64,000 nucleotides of DNA from the NCBI GenBank assembly GCA_040772225.1, contig JAXGYO010000002.1:186001-250000 (forward strand). The letters are read 5' to 3'. A model generated the notes under the pieces. The model worked only from the letters and a program-made list of their open reading frames with translations, did no database searches and was not told where the DNA came from. The DNA comes from JAAYED01 sp040772225 (GTDB lineage: Bacteria > Chloroflexota > Anaerolineae > UBA1429). The position numbers and the translations under genes were made by a program. Shown here one piece after another: positions 27,034 through 35,646 of the stretch (positions within the stretch are counted from its first letter, which is position 1; every line of letters starts with the position of its first letter).

Positions 27034-28965
27034 ATGACAGGAAACTACAGGAGGTCTGTGTCCCTGGACGGGGTCACGATCGACGGAGGATTCTGGGGTG
27101 CCCGGCAAGAGGTTAACCGCACGGTCAGCCTGCCGGTGGAATACCAGCGTTGCGAGGAAACAGGGCGCTTTGCCGTATTCGACCTGGACTGGAAGCCAGG
27201 GGACTCGTATCACCCCCACCACTTTTACGATTCGGACGTCGCCAAGTGGATTGAGGCCTCCGCGTATGCGTTGGCCCGCCATCCGGATCCAGAGCTTGAG
27301 GCGCAGGTCGATGCGATCATTGAACGCATCGCTGCCGCGCAGCAGGCTGACGGCTATCTCAATACCTATTACACCATCATCGCGCCCGACAAGCGCTGGA
27401 GCAACCTGCGGGACATGCACGAGCTCTATTGCGCCGGACACCTCATCGAGGCCGCCGTGGCCTACGCCGAGGCCACCGGCAAGACGCTTCTTTTGGAGAC
27501 CATGTGTCGCTACGCGGACTATATCGCCACGGTGTTTGGCCCCGGAGAGGGGCAGCTCCCGGGCTACCCGGGGCATGAGGAGATTGAGCTTGCACTGGTC
27601 AAGCTATACCGGGCTACCGGCAAGCAGCGCTACCTGGATCTGGCTCGGTTCTTTATCGACGAACGGGGCAGGCAGCCGCACTATTTCGATATCGAGGCCA
27701 GGCGTCGCGGCGAGGAGCCCGGCCAGGCCCACTATGGTCACGATCACCGCTACAATCAGTCGCACCAGCCGGTGCGTCGCCAATCAACGGCCGAAGGCCA
27801 CGCAGTGCGCGCCATGTACCTGTACAGCGGGATGGCAGACGTGGCTTACGAGACTGGAGATGAGGAGCTCGCCGCCGCCTGCCGGCGACTGTGGGACAAC
27901 ATGACCGGACGACGCATGTACATCACGGGCGGGATCGGATCCAGCGCGCGCGGCGAACGCTTTACCGTGGACTATGATCTGCCCAACGACATCGCCTACG
28001 CCGAGACGTGCGCCGCTATCGGCGTGGTGCTCTTTGCGCAGCGCATGTTCTTGTTGGACGGTGACGCCCGCTACGTCGATGTCCTGGAGCGAGCCCTCTA
28101 CAATGGCGTGCTAAGCGGTGTGTCGCTGGCCGGTGACACCTTCTTTTACGCCAACCCGCTCAGCGTCGATCCTGCACAGTATGCAGCCCGGCCGGACCTC
28201 TTCCGCGGCGGGGTAGTCGCGCCGCGCCGGCAGGCCTGGTTCGACTGCTCGTGCTGCCCGATGAACGAGGCGCGGATCCTCGCGTCCTTGGGTAACTATG
28301 TCTATGCGGCCGAAGGCGACACGCTGTACGTGAACCTCTACGCCGAAGGCCACGTAACGGCACATCTGGACTCTGTAACGGCGCATCTCAGTCAGGAGAC
28401 AGAGTATCCCTGGGATGGCCGGGTCCGGCTGACCTGGCAGTCCAGTGATACGAACGCTGCACGGCTGGCACTGCGCATACCTGGCTGGTGCCGCCGGTTT
28501 GAGGTCACGCTTAATGGGAAATCCTGGAACGGACCGCGTTTGTTGAACAGGGGCTACCTGGAGATTGAGCGGGCCTGGACAGCCGGCGATGCGGTCACGC
28601 TGGACCTCGCCATGCCCGTAGAACGCATGTACGCGCGCCCCGAGGTGCGCGCCAATGCCGGACGGGTGGCGCTGCAACGCGGCCCGCTGGTGTATGCCCT
28701 GGAGTCCTGCGACAATGGGCCGAACCTCGATGCCCTAATGCTCCCGCGCGATGCTGCGCTGGCAGCACACCGTGAGCCCGACCTGCTGGGCGGCGTGGTA
28801 ATCATCGAGGCGGACGGGCTCCGGGCAACGGTGGAAGGCGGTCCCGGTGACCTCTACGGCAGGCGCGCTACGCGGACGCGCGCGGCACGGCTGATCGCTG
28901 TGCCCTACTATGCCTGGGCAAACCGTACTCCAGGCGAGATGCAGGTCTGGCTGCGCGAAGCGTAG
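27034..28965 (+). CDS. Beta-L-arabinofuranosidase, GH127
   Basis: The 643-residue enzyme aligns with HypBA1-type GH127 at every key site visible: GERF with Glu308 (acid/base), AETC sixteen residues on with Glu324 and Cys326 (zinc ligands), and DCSCCPMNEAR with Cys407 and Cys408 (nucleophile and zinc ligand); spacing of Glu308 to Glu324 matches the known enzyme. It removes terminal L-arabinofuranose from arabino-oligosaccharides or hydroxyproline glycans. It lacks a signal peptide, so substrates are imported. It is second in the GH127 pair. Confidence 0.9.
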   Translation: MTGNYRRSVSLDGVTIDGGFWGARQEVNRTVSLPVEYQRCEETGRFAVFDLDWKPGDSYHPHHFYDSDVAKWIEASAYALARHPDPELEAQVDAIIERIAAAQQADGYLNTYYTIIAPDKRWSNLRDMHELYCAGHLIEAAVAYAEATGKTLLLETMCRYADYIATVFGPGEGQLPGYPGHEEIELALVKLYRATGKQRYLDLARFFIDERGRQPHYFDIEARRRGEEPGQAHYGHDHRYNQSHQPVRRQSTAEGHAVRAMYLYSGMADVAYETGDEELAAACRRLWDNMTGRRMYITGGIGSSARGERFTVDYDLPNDIAYAETCAAIGVVLFAQRMFLLDGDARYVDVLERALYNGVLSGVSLAGDTFFYANPLSVDPAQYAARPDLFRGGVVAPRRQAWFDCSCCPMNEARILASLGNYVYAAEGDTLYVNLYAEGHVTAHLDSVTAHLSQETEYPWDGRVRLTWQSSDTNAARLALRIPGWCRRFEVTLNGKSWNGPRLLNRGYLEIERAWTAGDAVTLDLAMPVERMYARPEVRANAGRVALQRGPLVYALESCDNGPNLDALMLPRDAALAAHREPDLLGGVVIIEADGLRATVEGGPGDLYGRRATRTRAARLIAVPYYAWANRTPGEMQVWLREA

Positions 28966-29018
28966 AGCCGCGAGCAAGCAGAGGGCGGGGGCCAGTGCGC
29001 CCGCGTTATCTATTCCGC

Positions 29019-29855
29019 TCAGGGCAGCCGGAGCTCACCCGATAGCAGCACCACGGCCTGGCCGGTGATCCCCACGCGATCGCGGGGCAGCAGATCGATC
29101 AGCAGATCCCCACCACGGGCCGAAAGCTGGCGCGCGCGCATCCTGGTCTTGCTCAAGCGCTGGCCCCAGTAGGGGCCCAGGACTGTATGCGAAGATCCGG
29201 TCACCGGGTCTTCATCGATGCCCAGCCCCGGCGCGAAAAAGCGAGAGACAAAGTCCGTTGGCGCCACCCCAGGTGCTGTGACAATGACCCCCATCCCGTC
29301 AGACCTGGCACTGGCCGCCGCCAGCACCCGCATATCGGGCTTTAGGCTTTCCACGACGGTGGCATTGGCCACCAGAACCAGCACCATCCCCAGACTGCGC
29401 GAGCGGTGTACAGTAACGGGCTCAGGCAACCCGAGCGCTGAAGCCACCAATGGGGGCAGTGAATACGGCTCGAGCGTGTCAGCGGGAAAGTCGAGCTGGA
29501 TCCCATCCGGTCGGCGCCGCGCCACGAGGACGCCACTTCTTGTGTCGAATTCTACATAATCCACCTTCAGGCCGATCTCTCTAAAGAGCACCGCGGCGGT
29601 GGCGAGGGTGGCGTGTCCACAGAGCTTGACCTCAGCCTGCGGGGTGAACCAGCGGAGTCCATAGCGTGCCGGGGCCCGTGACGCCCCGGTGTCTACCCTT
29701 TGCACAAAGGCTGTCTCGGACAGGTTCATCTCCGCGGCTATAGACTGCATCGTCGCGGCATCCAGCGGGGCATCGAGGACGCACACTGCGGCAGGATTCC
29801 CCGCAAAGGGGCGCTCGGTAAAGGCATCCACCTGATAAATCGGAATCGTTCGCAT
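29019..29855 (-). CDS. PhzF-family isomerase
   Basis: The 278-residue protein starts MRTIPIYQVDAFTERPFAGNP and has the PhzF signature AAEMNLSETAFV with catalytic Glu47, GHATLATAAVLF and DPVTGSSHTVLGPYW, giving the twofold diaminopimelate-epimerase-like fold. Members isomerise diverse small metabolites; most, like this one, have no known substrate. It is last in a minus-strand run with two sugar isomerase-like genes and a broken glycosidase gene, separated from the nearest by 29 bases, which might hint at sugar-derived chemistry but proves nothing. Confidence 0.85.
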   Translation of the reverse strand: MRTIPIYQVDAFTERPFAGNPAAVCVLDAPLDAATMQSIAAEMNLSETAFVQRVDTGASRAPARYGLRWFTPQAEVKLCGHATLATAAVLFREIGLKVDYVEFDTRSGVLVARRRPDGIQLDFPADTLEPYSLPPLVASALGLPEPVTVHRSRSLGMVLVLVANATVVESLKPDMRVLAAASARSDGMGVIVTAPGVAPTDFVSRFFAPGLGIDEDPVTGSSHTVLGPYWGQRLSKTRMRARQLSARGGDLLIDLLPRDRVGITGQAVVLLSGELRLP

Positions 29856-29884
29856 GAGTGTGTGGCTCCGTGTTAGGGCTTGTG

Positions 29885-30844
29885 TTATGGCAGGAGGCTG
29901 AACAGGTAACTCAACGAGCGGGCAGGATTGCGTTCAGCGGTCAGGCTGTCGATCGTGGCGCGGTCCAGCCGGCCAGCCAGCGCCTCTAGCTTGCGGGTGA
30001 TCGCGAGGGACGCGCCAAAGGTCTCAACCGGGTCATGCTCTTTGGCCAGCACGTCATAGCCATACCAATCGTCGGTGTAGCCCAACTCGTGCAGATAGTA
30101 AAAGAACTCGACAAACTCCCACAGGTGATAGGCGCCGGGGATCATGTCCCAGTCCCAGCGGGCATCGTTGTCGTTCACGTGCACGTAGAACAGGCGCCCG
30201 GCGCGCGCCAGCATCACGGCAGATTGGGCAGGGCGCTCGCCAGCTTGAATAGCGTGCCCGAAATCGAGCGTGACCCCCAGGTTGGGGGCGCCCACGCTCT
30301 GACAAAACGCCAGCGTCTCGCCGGCGCCCCCAAAGAGGCTGCGGGCACGGGGATCGTTCCACTTGAATTCGATGCTGATGCGCGTGGCCGGACTGTAAGC
30401 GCAGATGGCGGCAAAGGTCTCCTCCGCGCCGGCATACTGCACCCTATAGTCGGCTTCAAAGGGATAGTCGTGACCGTCGTTCAGGGGGCAGGTCGTGATG
30501 CGCAGGCACCCCAGTTCGCCCGCCAGGTCAATAGCGCGCTTGCAGTCGTCCACCACCGCCTGGCGCTCAGCAGCGTGCGCTGAAGAAAAGCTGCCCCGCA
30601 TCCACTGGCCAGTACGGCGCGACCGAAAGTTGACTGCGGCGATGCCCAGACCCGTGTCCGCGAGCAGCCGGCGGAGCAACGCAGGCTCGGCGAAATCGGC
30701 CGGGTAGCACAGCTCCAGCCCGTCAAGGCCCTCAATCCCGCGCGCGGCCCCAAATCGCGCTTCCAGCGAACGCTCTGGCTGGTACGAGATGTAGCGGTTA
30801 TGCGAAGCGCCCAGAAAACTGCTGATGACCGCGAGTTTGTTCAT
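29885..30844 (-). CDS. Sugar phosphate isomerase/epimerase-like TIM barrel, first
   Basis: The 319-residue protein reads as an AP-endonuclease-2/xylose-isomerase-like barrel: GLELCYPADF, LRITTCPLNDGHDYPF, ISIEFKWND (Glu ligand), GVTLDFGHAIQAGE (Asp/His) and FYVHVNDNDARWDWD. These carry the metal ligands of the family, which includes sugar isomerases and inosose dehydratases. ATG 30844 is preferred because it overlaps the upstream stop (ATGA). With the neighbouring gene it forms a pair of related barrels, likely steps in one sugar pathway. Confidence 0.75.
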   Translation of the reverse strand: MNKLAVISSFLGASHNRYISYQPERSLEARFGAARGIEGLDGLELCYPADFAEPALLRRLLADTGLGIAAVNFRSRRTGQWMRGSFSSAHAAERQAVVDDCKRAIDLAGELGCLRITTCPLNDGHDYPFEADYRVQYAGAEETFAAICAYSPATRISIEFKWNDPRARSLFGGAGETLAFCQSVGAPNLGVTLDFGHAIQAGERPAQSAVMLARAGRLFYVHVNDNDARWDWDMIPGAYHLWEFVEFFYYLHELGYTDDWYGYDVLAKEHDPVETFGASLAITRKLEALAGRLDRATIDSLTAERNPARSLSYLFSLLP

Positions 30845-31644
30845 GGCTGCTCCTCGATCCCCAGCATCTCCCGCGCCCGATCGATGCTCCGGGCAATCCA
30901 CTGCTCTTCCTGCAACAACGTTTCCTCCCACCCCGACGCGGGGTCCATCCATGCCTCCAGATACACATCCAGATCGCGCTCGACCGGCTGGATCAGACGC
31001 AACGTCTCGGAGATATCCAGGGCGCCCTCGCCCAGTTGCCGCCCGGTGATGCGGTAGCCGACGGGCGCGCGCTCCACAGCGAAATCCTTTAGGTGTAGCT
31101 GCCGCGCGCGAGGCGCCAGCGGTGCCATCGTCTCCAGCGGACGCTCCAGCAGGATCAGGTTGTTGGCCGTATCGACGCAGAAACCCAGCAGCGGGTGGCC
31201 GATACGCTCGACGATCGCCGCCAGCGCAGCCGCGGGCATCTCGCCATGGTTCTCGATAGCCAGCGGCAGGTCGGCCTGCTCCAGACGAGGCGCCAGCCAG
31301 CGCAACTCCTCCTCAGCTCGCGCCACGTCGGGTTCATCCAGCACGAGACGTAGCGCTCGGCTCCCAAAGAACAACGCCATAGAGACATAATCATGGAGCA
31401 GATCGCGATCCAGCCCTTTGGTACCGACCTCGATGCCCAGACACAGCTCGCTCCCAAGGTCCCGCAGCGCACCCAGTTCTTCGCGCGAGAGGAGGTGCAG
31501 CGGCATGTTGTCCGCGAACTGCACCGCATCCAGGCCGTAGGCATAGGCCCGCTTGAGTACCGTGGCGTGGTCCATGGGGGCCTCGTTGCGAGGGTCGCGC
31601 GACGTCGCATAGCGATAGATAAAGCTCGAGAGACCCAGTCTCAT
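30841..31644 (-). CDS. Sugar phosphate isomerase/epimerase-like TIM barrel, second
   Basis: This 267-residue barrel has SSFIYRYATS near the start, LCLGIEVGTKGLDR, LPLAIENHGEMPA (Glu ligand), LGFCVDTANNLILLE (Asp) and RQLHLKDFAVER (His), the usual metal-site strands of the xylose-isomerase-like superfamily. It overlaps its downstream neighbour and the upstream glycosidase-like pseudogene by ATGA junctions, showing that all three were translated as one unit before the first gene decayed. The precise substrate is not visible. Confidence 0.75.
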   Translation of the reverse strand: MRLGLSSFIYRYATSRDPRNEAPMDHATVLKRAYAYGLDAVQFADNMPLHLLSREELGALRDLGSELCLGIEVGTKGLDRDLLHDYVSMALFFGSRALRLVLDEPDVARAEEELRWLAPRLEQADLPLAIENHGEMPAAALAAIVERIGHPLLGFCVDTANNLILLERPLETMAPLAPRARQLHLKDFAVERAPVGYRITGRQLGEGALDISETLRLIQPVERDLDVYLEAWMDPASGWEETLLQEEQWIARSIDRAREMLGIEEQP

Positions 31645-32644
31645 CCTGTCTGCTCCCTTCTCAGGCGATAAATCTGCTCGTACATCCAGCGCACGCCGGG
31701 ATCCTCCGACTTGCCCGTGCCACCCAGGTCGAAATGCACCGGGACAAGCTGCTGCCAGCGTGTGAACAGAAACCAGTGCTCGCCCGCTGCGGACATCTCT
31801 GCCGCGTCACGCATGAATATAGCCTTTTGCTCCTCGCTCAACACGCCGATCGCGTCATAGCGGTCGAGGCAACCCGGCATGTTTCCCGACTCGTTCTCTA
31901 CTTGCGCGAGATGTGGTTAGTGCCGCATGACCTGTTTCTTGATCGCCGCGGGCAGGCCATCGATCAGGATCAAGTTGTTGGCGTCGCCCACGCCGCGGTA
32001 CAGGGGCCACAGGTCAAAGACGCTGGCGCTCATCAGCAGGGCCGGGTAGGTGCGCCGGACGAGCAGGATCAGGTCGCGCATCGCGTCGGGCCGGGTGATG
32101 TCATAGACGGGCTTGGTCAGGCGGTAGCGCTCATCGTTGCACTCGTTGGCCACGTCCACGAACACATTGGCGTAGCCACGATCGCGCCGCCAGGCCGCGG
32201 CATTGACGATGCCCGCCTAAAGCGCCGCTGCATCCCAAAACACATCCGCGGGCCACTCGGCGGACTGATTCGTGAGTTCATCCAGGCCCACACCCTGGGC
32301 CAGCGACGGAAGCGCGGCAGGCCTCGATTGGTACAGGAACCCGACGTTGACGACCATCCTCAGCGCATCAGCCGCCTGGATAATCCGGGCCAGGCGCTGC
32401 ATCGTCGCGGGGTCCAGGGCACCATCGGCACGAAACGCATTGGCAGACCCGGTCAGCGCCCCCTGCAGAAACACCGAAAAGCCTGAGATGCCAAAAGCGG
32501 CATACTCCTCCAGATGGGCGATCAGCGACCCGGCGTGAGCGTCATTCTCCAGCGCGTTGGCGAGGCGCGCGCCGCAGAGGGGGAAGGGCTCGCCGTCCAG
32601 CGTAAAGCGCGCTCCTTCGGCCCGCAAGGCGCTGTTCGCCCCAT
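31641..32644 (-). pseudogene. TIM-barrel glycosidase-like gene with frameshift and two in-frame stops
   Basis: A single minus-strand frame from about 32627 to the TGA at 31641-31643 gives a coherent protein interrupted by TAG at 32217-32219 and TAA at 31917-31919. The probable start, ATG 32644 after AAGGAGAGGG, is one base out of frame with the body, so a third lesion lies between them. Recognisable blocks are FGISGFSVFLQGA, ADALRMVVNVGFLYQ, YANVFVDVANECND (Asn-Glu acid/base-like), PHLAQVENESGN and HWFLFTRWQQL. It is a distant relative of the intact gene at 5708-6802. The expected residue at TAA is probably Tyr (RH-Y-PHL). It headed the operon of the two isomerase-like genes. Confidence 0.85.
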
Positions 32645-32826
32645 CTCCGTCCCTCTCCTTCAGCGGCTAGCCTCACATATGCCAGACTCGCGCTTCTCCG
32701 GCACTCGCAGCCACACGGCATATGTCATTGGGCAGCCCGGGCAGTATATCATAGGACGAGGTAATGGTCTCCCCGAGAACAGCGCACGCACGCGCCTCTG
32801 ACAGCTCGGCATTCCCCAGTGCTGCT

Positions 32827-32855
32827 TTGACAGTCTGCGCACCGCGGCCTACCAT
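32827..32855 (+). promoter_or_regulatory. Promoter giving a probably leaderless transcript
   Basis: TTGACA (32827-32832) and TACCAT (32850-32855) are 17 bases apart. Only seven bases separate the -10 box from ATG 32863, so transcription should begin at or next to the start codon. No ribosome-binding site precedes that ATG. Confidence 0.6.
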
Positions 32856-32862
32856 CCTCGCC

Positions 32863-33792
32863 ATGTATAATGACAAGACCGATCTGATTCGCGGAACGAT
32901 CACGGACATCCAGCGTTTCTCCGTCCATGACGGCCCCGGTATTCGCACGACGGTGTTCTTTAAAGGGTGCAACCTGCGATGCTTCTGGTGCCACAATCCC
33001 GAGACGCACGCGCCGGGGCCCGAGCTGCAGCTCCACCCGGAGCGCTGTATCGCCTGCGGCGCCTGCCTGGAGGCCTGCGAGCGCGGCTGCCATGAGCTGA
33101 CCCCCGAGGGCAAGGTGTTTCACCGCGAGAACTGCATCGCCTGCGGCAAGTGCGCGGCCGAGTGCTTTGCTGAGGCCCTGGTGCTCGTGGGCAGAGTCGT
33201 GACCGTGCCAGAGGTCATGCGCGACGTGCTGGCGGACCAGCCGTTCTATGCCAACTCTGGCGGGGGCGTCACACTGTCGGGCGGTGAGCCGCTCCTGCAG
33301 GCCGAGTTCGCTGCGGCATTGCTGGCTGCGTGCAAGGCTGAAGGGATTCACACGGCCATCGAGACGGCTGCCCAGTTCCCCTGGGACACGATCGCAGCTT
33401 TACTCCCACTGCTGGACCTGGTGATGATGGATATCAAGGTGATGGACGAGGCCGTCCACCGTCGCGTGACCGGCGCGGGCAACGCGCGCATCCTGGCCAA
33501 TGCGCGGCGTATCGCTGAGAGCGGCATGCCGATGATCGTGCGAACGCCTGTCGTGCCGGGCGTAAACGATACACCCGCCGCGATCACCGAGATAGCACGC
33601 TTTGTTCGTGAGTTGCCGACGCTCCAGTACCTGGATCTGCTGCCCTTTCACCCCATGGCCGCCGGCAAATACGACAGCCTTGGACGCGAGTATGCAGCGC
33701 GCGACCTCGCGCGCCCGACGCCCGAACACATGGCGCAACTGAACGCCGCCGCTGCCGCCGAAGGGGTCGCCGTGCACACGGGGCGCAGCTAG
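32863..33792 (+). CDS. Glycyl-radical enzyme activating protein (PflA-like)
   Basis: The 309-residue protein has the activase SAM motif GCNLRCFWC (Cys36, Cys40, Cys43), two ferredoxin-like clusters in CIACGACLEACERGC and CIACGKCAAECF, and GGGVTLSGGEPLLQ, the standard region after the cluster domain. Such activases use SAM to place a glycyl radical on a partner enzyme such as pyruvate formate-lyase, diol dehydratase or a decarboxylase. No partner is encoded in this window. The start at 32863 is supported by the promoter seven bases upstream; translation from the longer frame would need to start before that promoter. Oxygen sensitivity of the partner implies anaerobic use. Confidence 0.88.
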   Translation: MYNDKTDLIRGTITDIQRFSVHDGPGIRTTVFFKGCNLRCFWCHNPETHAPGPELQLHPERCIACGACLEACERGCHELTPEGKVFHRENCIACGKCAAECFAEALVLVGRVVTVPEVMRDVLADQPFYANSGGGVTLSGGEPLLQAEFAAALLAACKAEGIHTAIETAAQFPWDTIAALLPLLDLVMMDIKVMDEAVHRRVTGAGNARILANARRIAESGMPMIVRTPVVPGVNDTPAAITEIARFVRELPTLQYLDLLPFHPMAAGKYDSLGREYAARDLARPTPEHMAQLNAAAAAEGVAVHTGRS

Positions 33793-33808
33793 TTCATACA
33801 GTGTAAAA

Positions 33809-33843
33809 CAGCCTCCGCAGGGCCGTGGCCCTTGCGGAGGCTG
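33809..33843. terminator. Bidirectional terminator hairpin
   Basis: CAGCCTCCGC (33809-33818) pairs with GCGGAGGCTG (33834-33843) between two convergent genes. On the minus strand it is followed by TTTTACA, a better T-run than on the plus strand, so it serves mainly the GH35-like gene. Confidence 0.65.
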
Positions 33844-33858
33844 TGCGATTTACGGCGG

Positions 33859-35487
33859 TCAGGCTAAAGGCGCCATCACCACTCGCACGACCTGTACGTC
33901 AGGCTCTACCCAGATACCGTTATCGGTCTCGTCGCCATTGCGGCGCCGGTCGACGACGAACTGGCCAGAATCATCAAAGTGCCCCTCGTCCACCGACACA
34001 AAGGGAGCCTGCCGCTCGCGGAACCAGTCGCTATTCTGGGTCAGATCGAGCGTGGCGCTGGCCGGGCCCTTGCGCCGCAGCCCCAGCCGGTAGGCCCCGC
34101 CGACCAGGTAGAAGGTATCCTCACTGGCCTGAAACACCAGGCCTCGCCCGCGGGGCGCCTGCGGCTGCTGCAAGAGCGCCCGTTCGCCGCCCGTGTGACG
34201 CCAGTCCATGCCTGCATACTCGATGCCACCATAGCCAAAGCGCACCACGCCCATCCAGCCGTCCAGATCAAGATACTGGTCGCGGGTCCCCTCATACTGC
34301 ATCACGGCGTGGATCCGATCCGTGCCCTGATACTTGAGCAGGAGCGGTATCGCAGCCGCTGTGGCGTGAAAACTGCCCACGATGTCCTGCGCGATGGGAT
34401 TGACGCCCCCGTCCGGCCCCACGATGTGCTCGATGGCGAAAAAGTGATAGCCCACCGCCGAGCAGTTGGCCAGCGCATAGAACATGTTCCACGCATTCGA
34501 GCCCCAGGGCGCCGACTCGGGCACAAAGAGGGGATTGTCGTCCCGTGCGTAAGCATCGCACACCTCGCGGTAGCCGTCCGCATCGGCGATATAGATGTCC
34601 GGCGCGATCAGGTCGATGTGGGGCGTGGCCCACTTCCAGATATCGAGCGTGCGCGTGACAGCGCCGCCCGAGGGGTAGGTGCCGCCAGGCTGGCGCCAGC
34701 CGGCCTCGCGCAGCCAGACGTTGACATACATAGGGATATCATAGATGGCGCGGCCCGCCACCGCCAGGCGATCGATATACTCCGCGATGCTGGCGGCCGT
34801 CATGAACTCGCCCGCAGCGGCCCCAAAGACCTCGGGCCAGGTTCCATCCGTCCTGCCGCCCGCCATCTTCCAGGCCTCGTAAACGGGACCCTTACCAAGT
34901 CCGGCAACGATCTCCAACAATTCCGCGGGCACAGGGCTGTCGAAGATCGCCTCGCCACCAGCACCATAATCGCGGTCGCTGCCCAGGATGCCGGGCTCGT
35001 TCTCGATCTGCACGGCAATGACCGTCCCCCGGTCGCCATCTTGCGCCTTGAGATGGGCCATGAGCCCCGTGAAAGCGCGCAGATCGGCCTGATAGTTGGC
35101 GTCACAATGGGAGGAAAGCACCCACACGGGGTTGCCATAGGGATTGATCACCCTCTGGAAGCGCTCGGGCGCGCATTTGACCCAGGCAGGCACGTACTCC
35201 ATGTTGCCGTTCTTCCAGGTGCCGAACCAGAGCAGCACCAGCCGAACGCCATTCTCCCGCGCCATGGCCAGCAGCGTGTCCACACTGGACCAGTCGAAAA
35301 CGCCCTCCTCGGGCTCGACCTGCTCCCAGTAGACGGGGATCTCGAGTGTGTTGCCATGCAAAAGCTTGAGCGCATGAAAGGCGCGCTCCGCCTCGCTGCG
35401 GTTGTAGCCGCTCGAGTTACGGGACTGGCCTCCCAGGCTAAAGAACGGCTTGCCGTCAACGGTGAATGGTCTGCGAACCGTGGTCAT
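33859..35487 (-). CDS. GH35-like beta-galactosidase (DUF5597 type)
   Basis: The 542-residue enzyme opens RRPFTVDGKPFFSLGGQSRNSSG, then LKLLHGNTLEIPVYWEQVEPEEGVFDWS, VLLWFGTWKNG, and IAVQIENEPG, whose Glu-Asn-Glu is the acid/base block of GH35/GH42-type barrels. PLFVPESAPWG carries a plausible nucleophile Glu. The C-terminal beta domain resembles DUF5597, found with bacterial GH35-like galactosidases. No signal peptide is seen. ATG 35487 has GGAGGGAG upstream. It is a single-gene unit ending at the bidirectional hairpin. Confidence 0.8.
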   Translation of the reverse strand: MTTVRRPFTVDGKPFFSLGGQSRNSSGYNRSEAERAFHALKLLHGNTLEIPVYWEQVEPEEGVFDWSSVDTLLAMARENGVRLVLLWFGTWKNGNMEYVPAWVKCAPERFQRVINPYGNPVWVLSSHCDANYQADLRAFTGLMAHLKAQDGDRGTVIAVQIENEPGILGSDRDYGAGGEAIFDSPVPAELLEIVAGLGKGPVYEAWKMAGGRTDGTWPEVFGAAAGEFMTAASIAEYIDRLAVAGRAIYDIPMYVNVWLREAGWRQPGGTYPSGGAVTRTLDIWKWATPHIDLIAPDIYIADADGYREVCDAYARDDNPLFVPESAPWGSNAWNMFYALANCSAVGYHFFAIEHIVGPDGGVNPIAQDIVGSFHATAAAIPLLLKYQGTDRIHAVMQYEGTRDQYLDLDGWMGVVRFGYGGIEYAGMDWRHTGGERALLQQPQAPRGRGLVFQASEDTFYLVGGAYRLGLRRKGPASATLDLTQNSDWFRERQAPFVSVDEGHFDDSGQFVVDRRRNGDETDNGIWVEPDVQVVRVVMAPLA

Positions 35488-35646
35488 TGGTCTCCCTCCG
35501 GGGTGTGGTTAAGCGTCGGAGCAGTGCCCTGGCGCGGCTTACCGGTTCATTCTAGCGCACGGTGCGGCAGCGTCAAGGCCCGCCCATGACACCGTGCGCG
35601 GTACGTGCGGACAGGTGCCCTAGGCTCGGGGCTTTCGGCGTGGCCA

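Noticed and set aside
4902..32644. Stop-codon reassignment to explain TAG and TAA inside frames
   Set aside because: Intact genes throughout the window end at TAG, TAA and TGA at expected lengths, and the same stretches also contain frameshifts and a lost start codon.
33979..35589. A 536-codon plus-strand frame opposite the GH35-like gene
   Set aside because: It is the mirror of a well-supported glycosidase; its translation is rich in Arg/His/Ala with no recognisable motif, as expected for antisense in high-G+C DNA.
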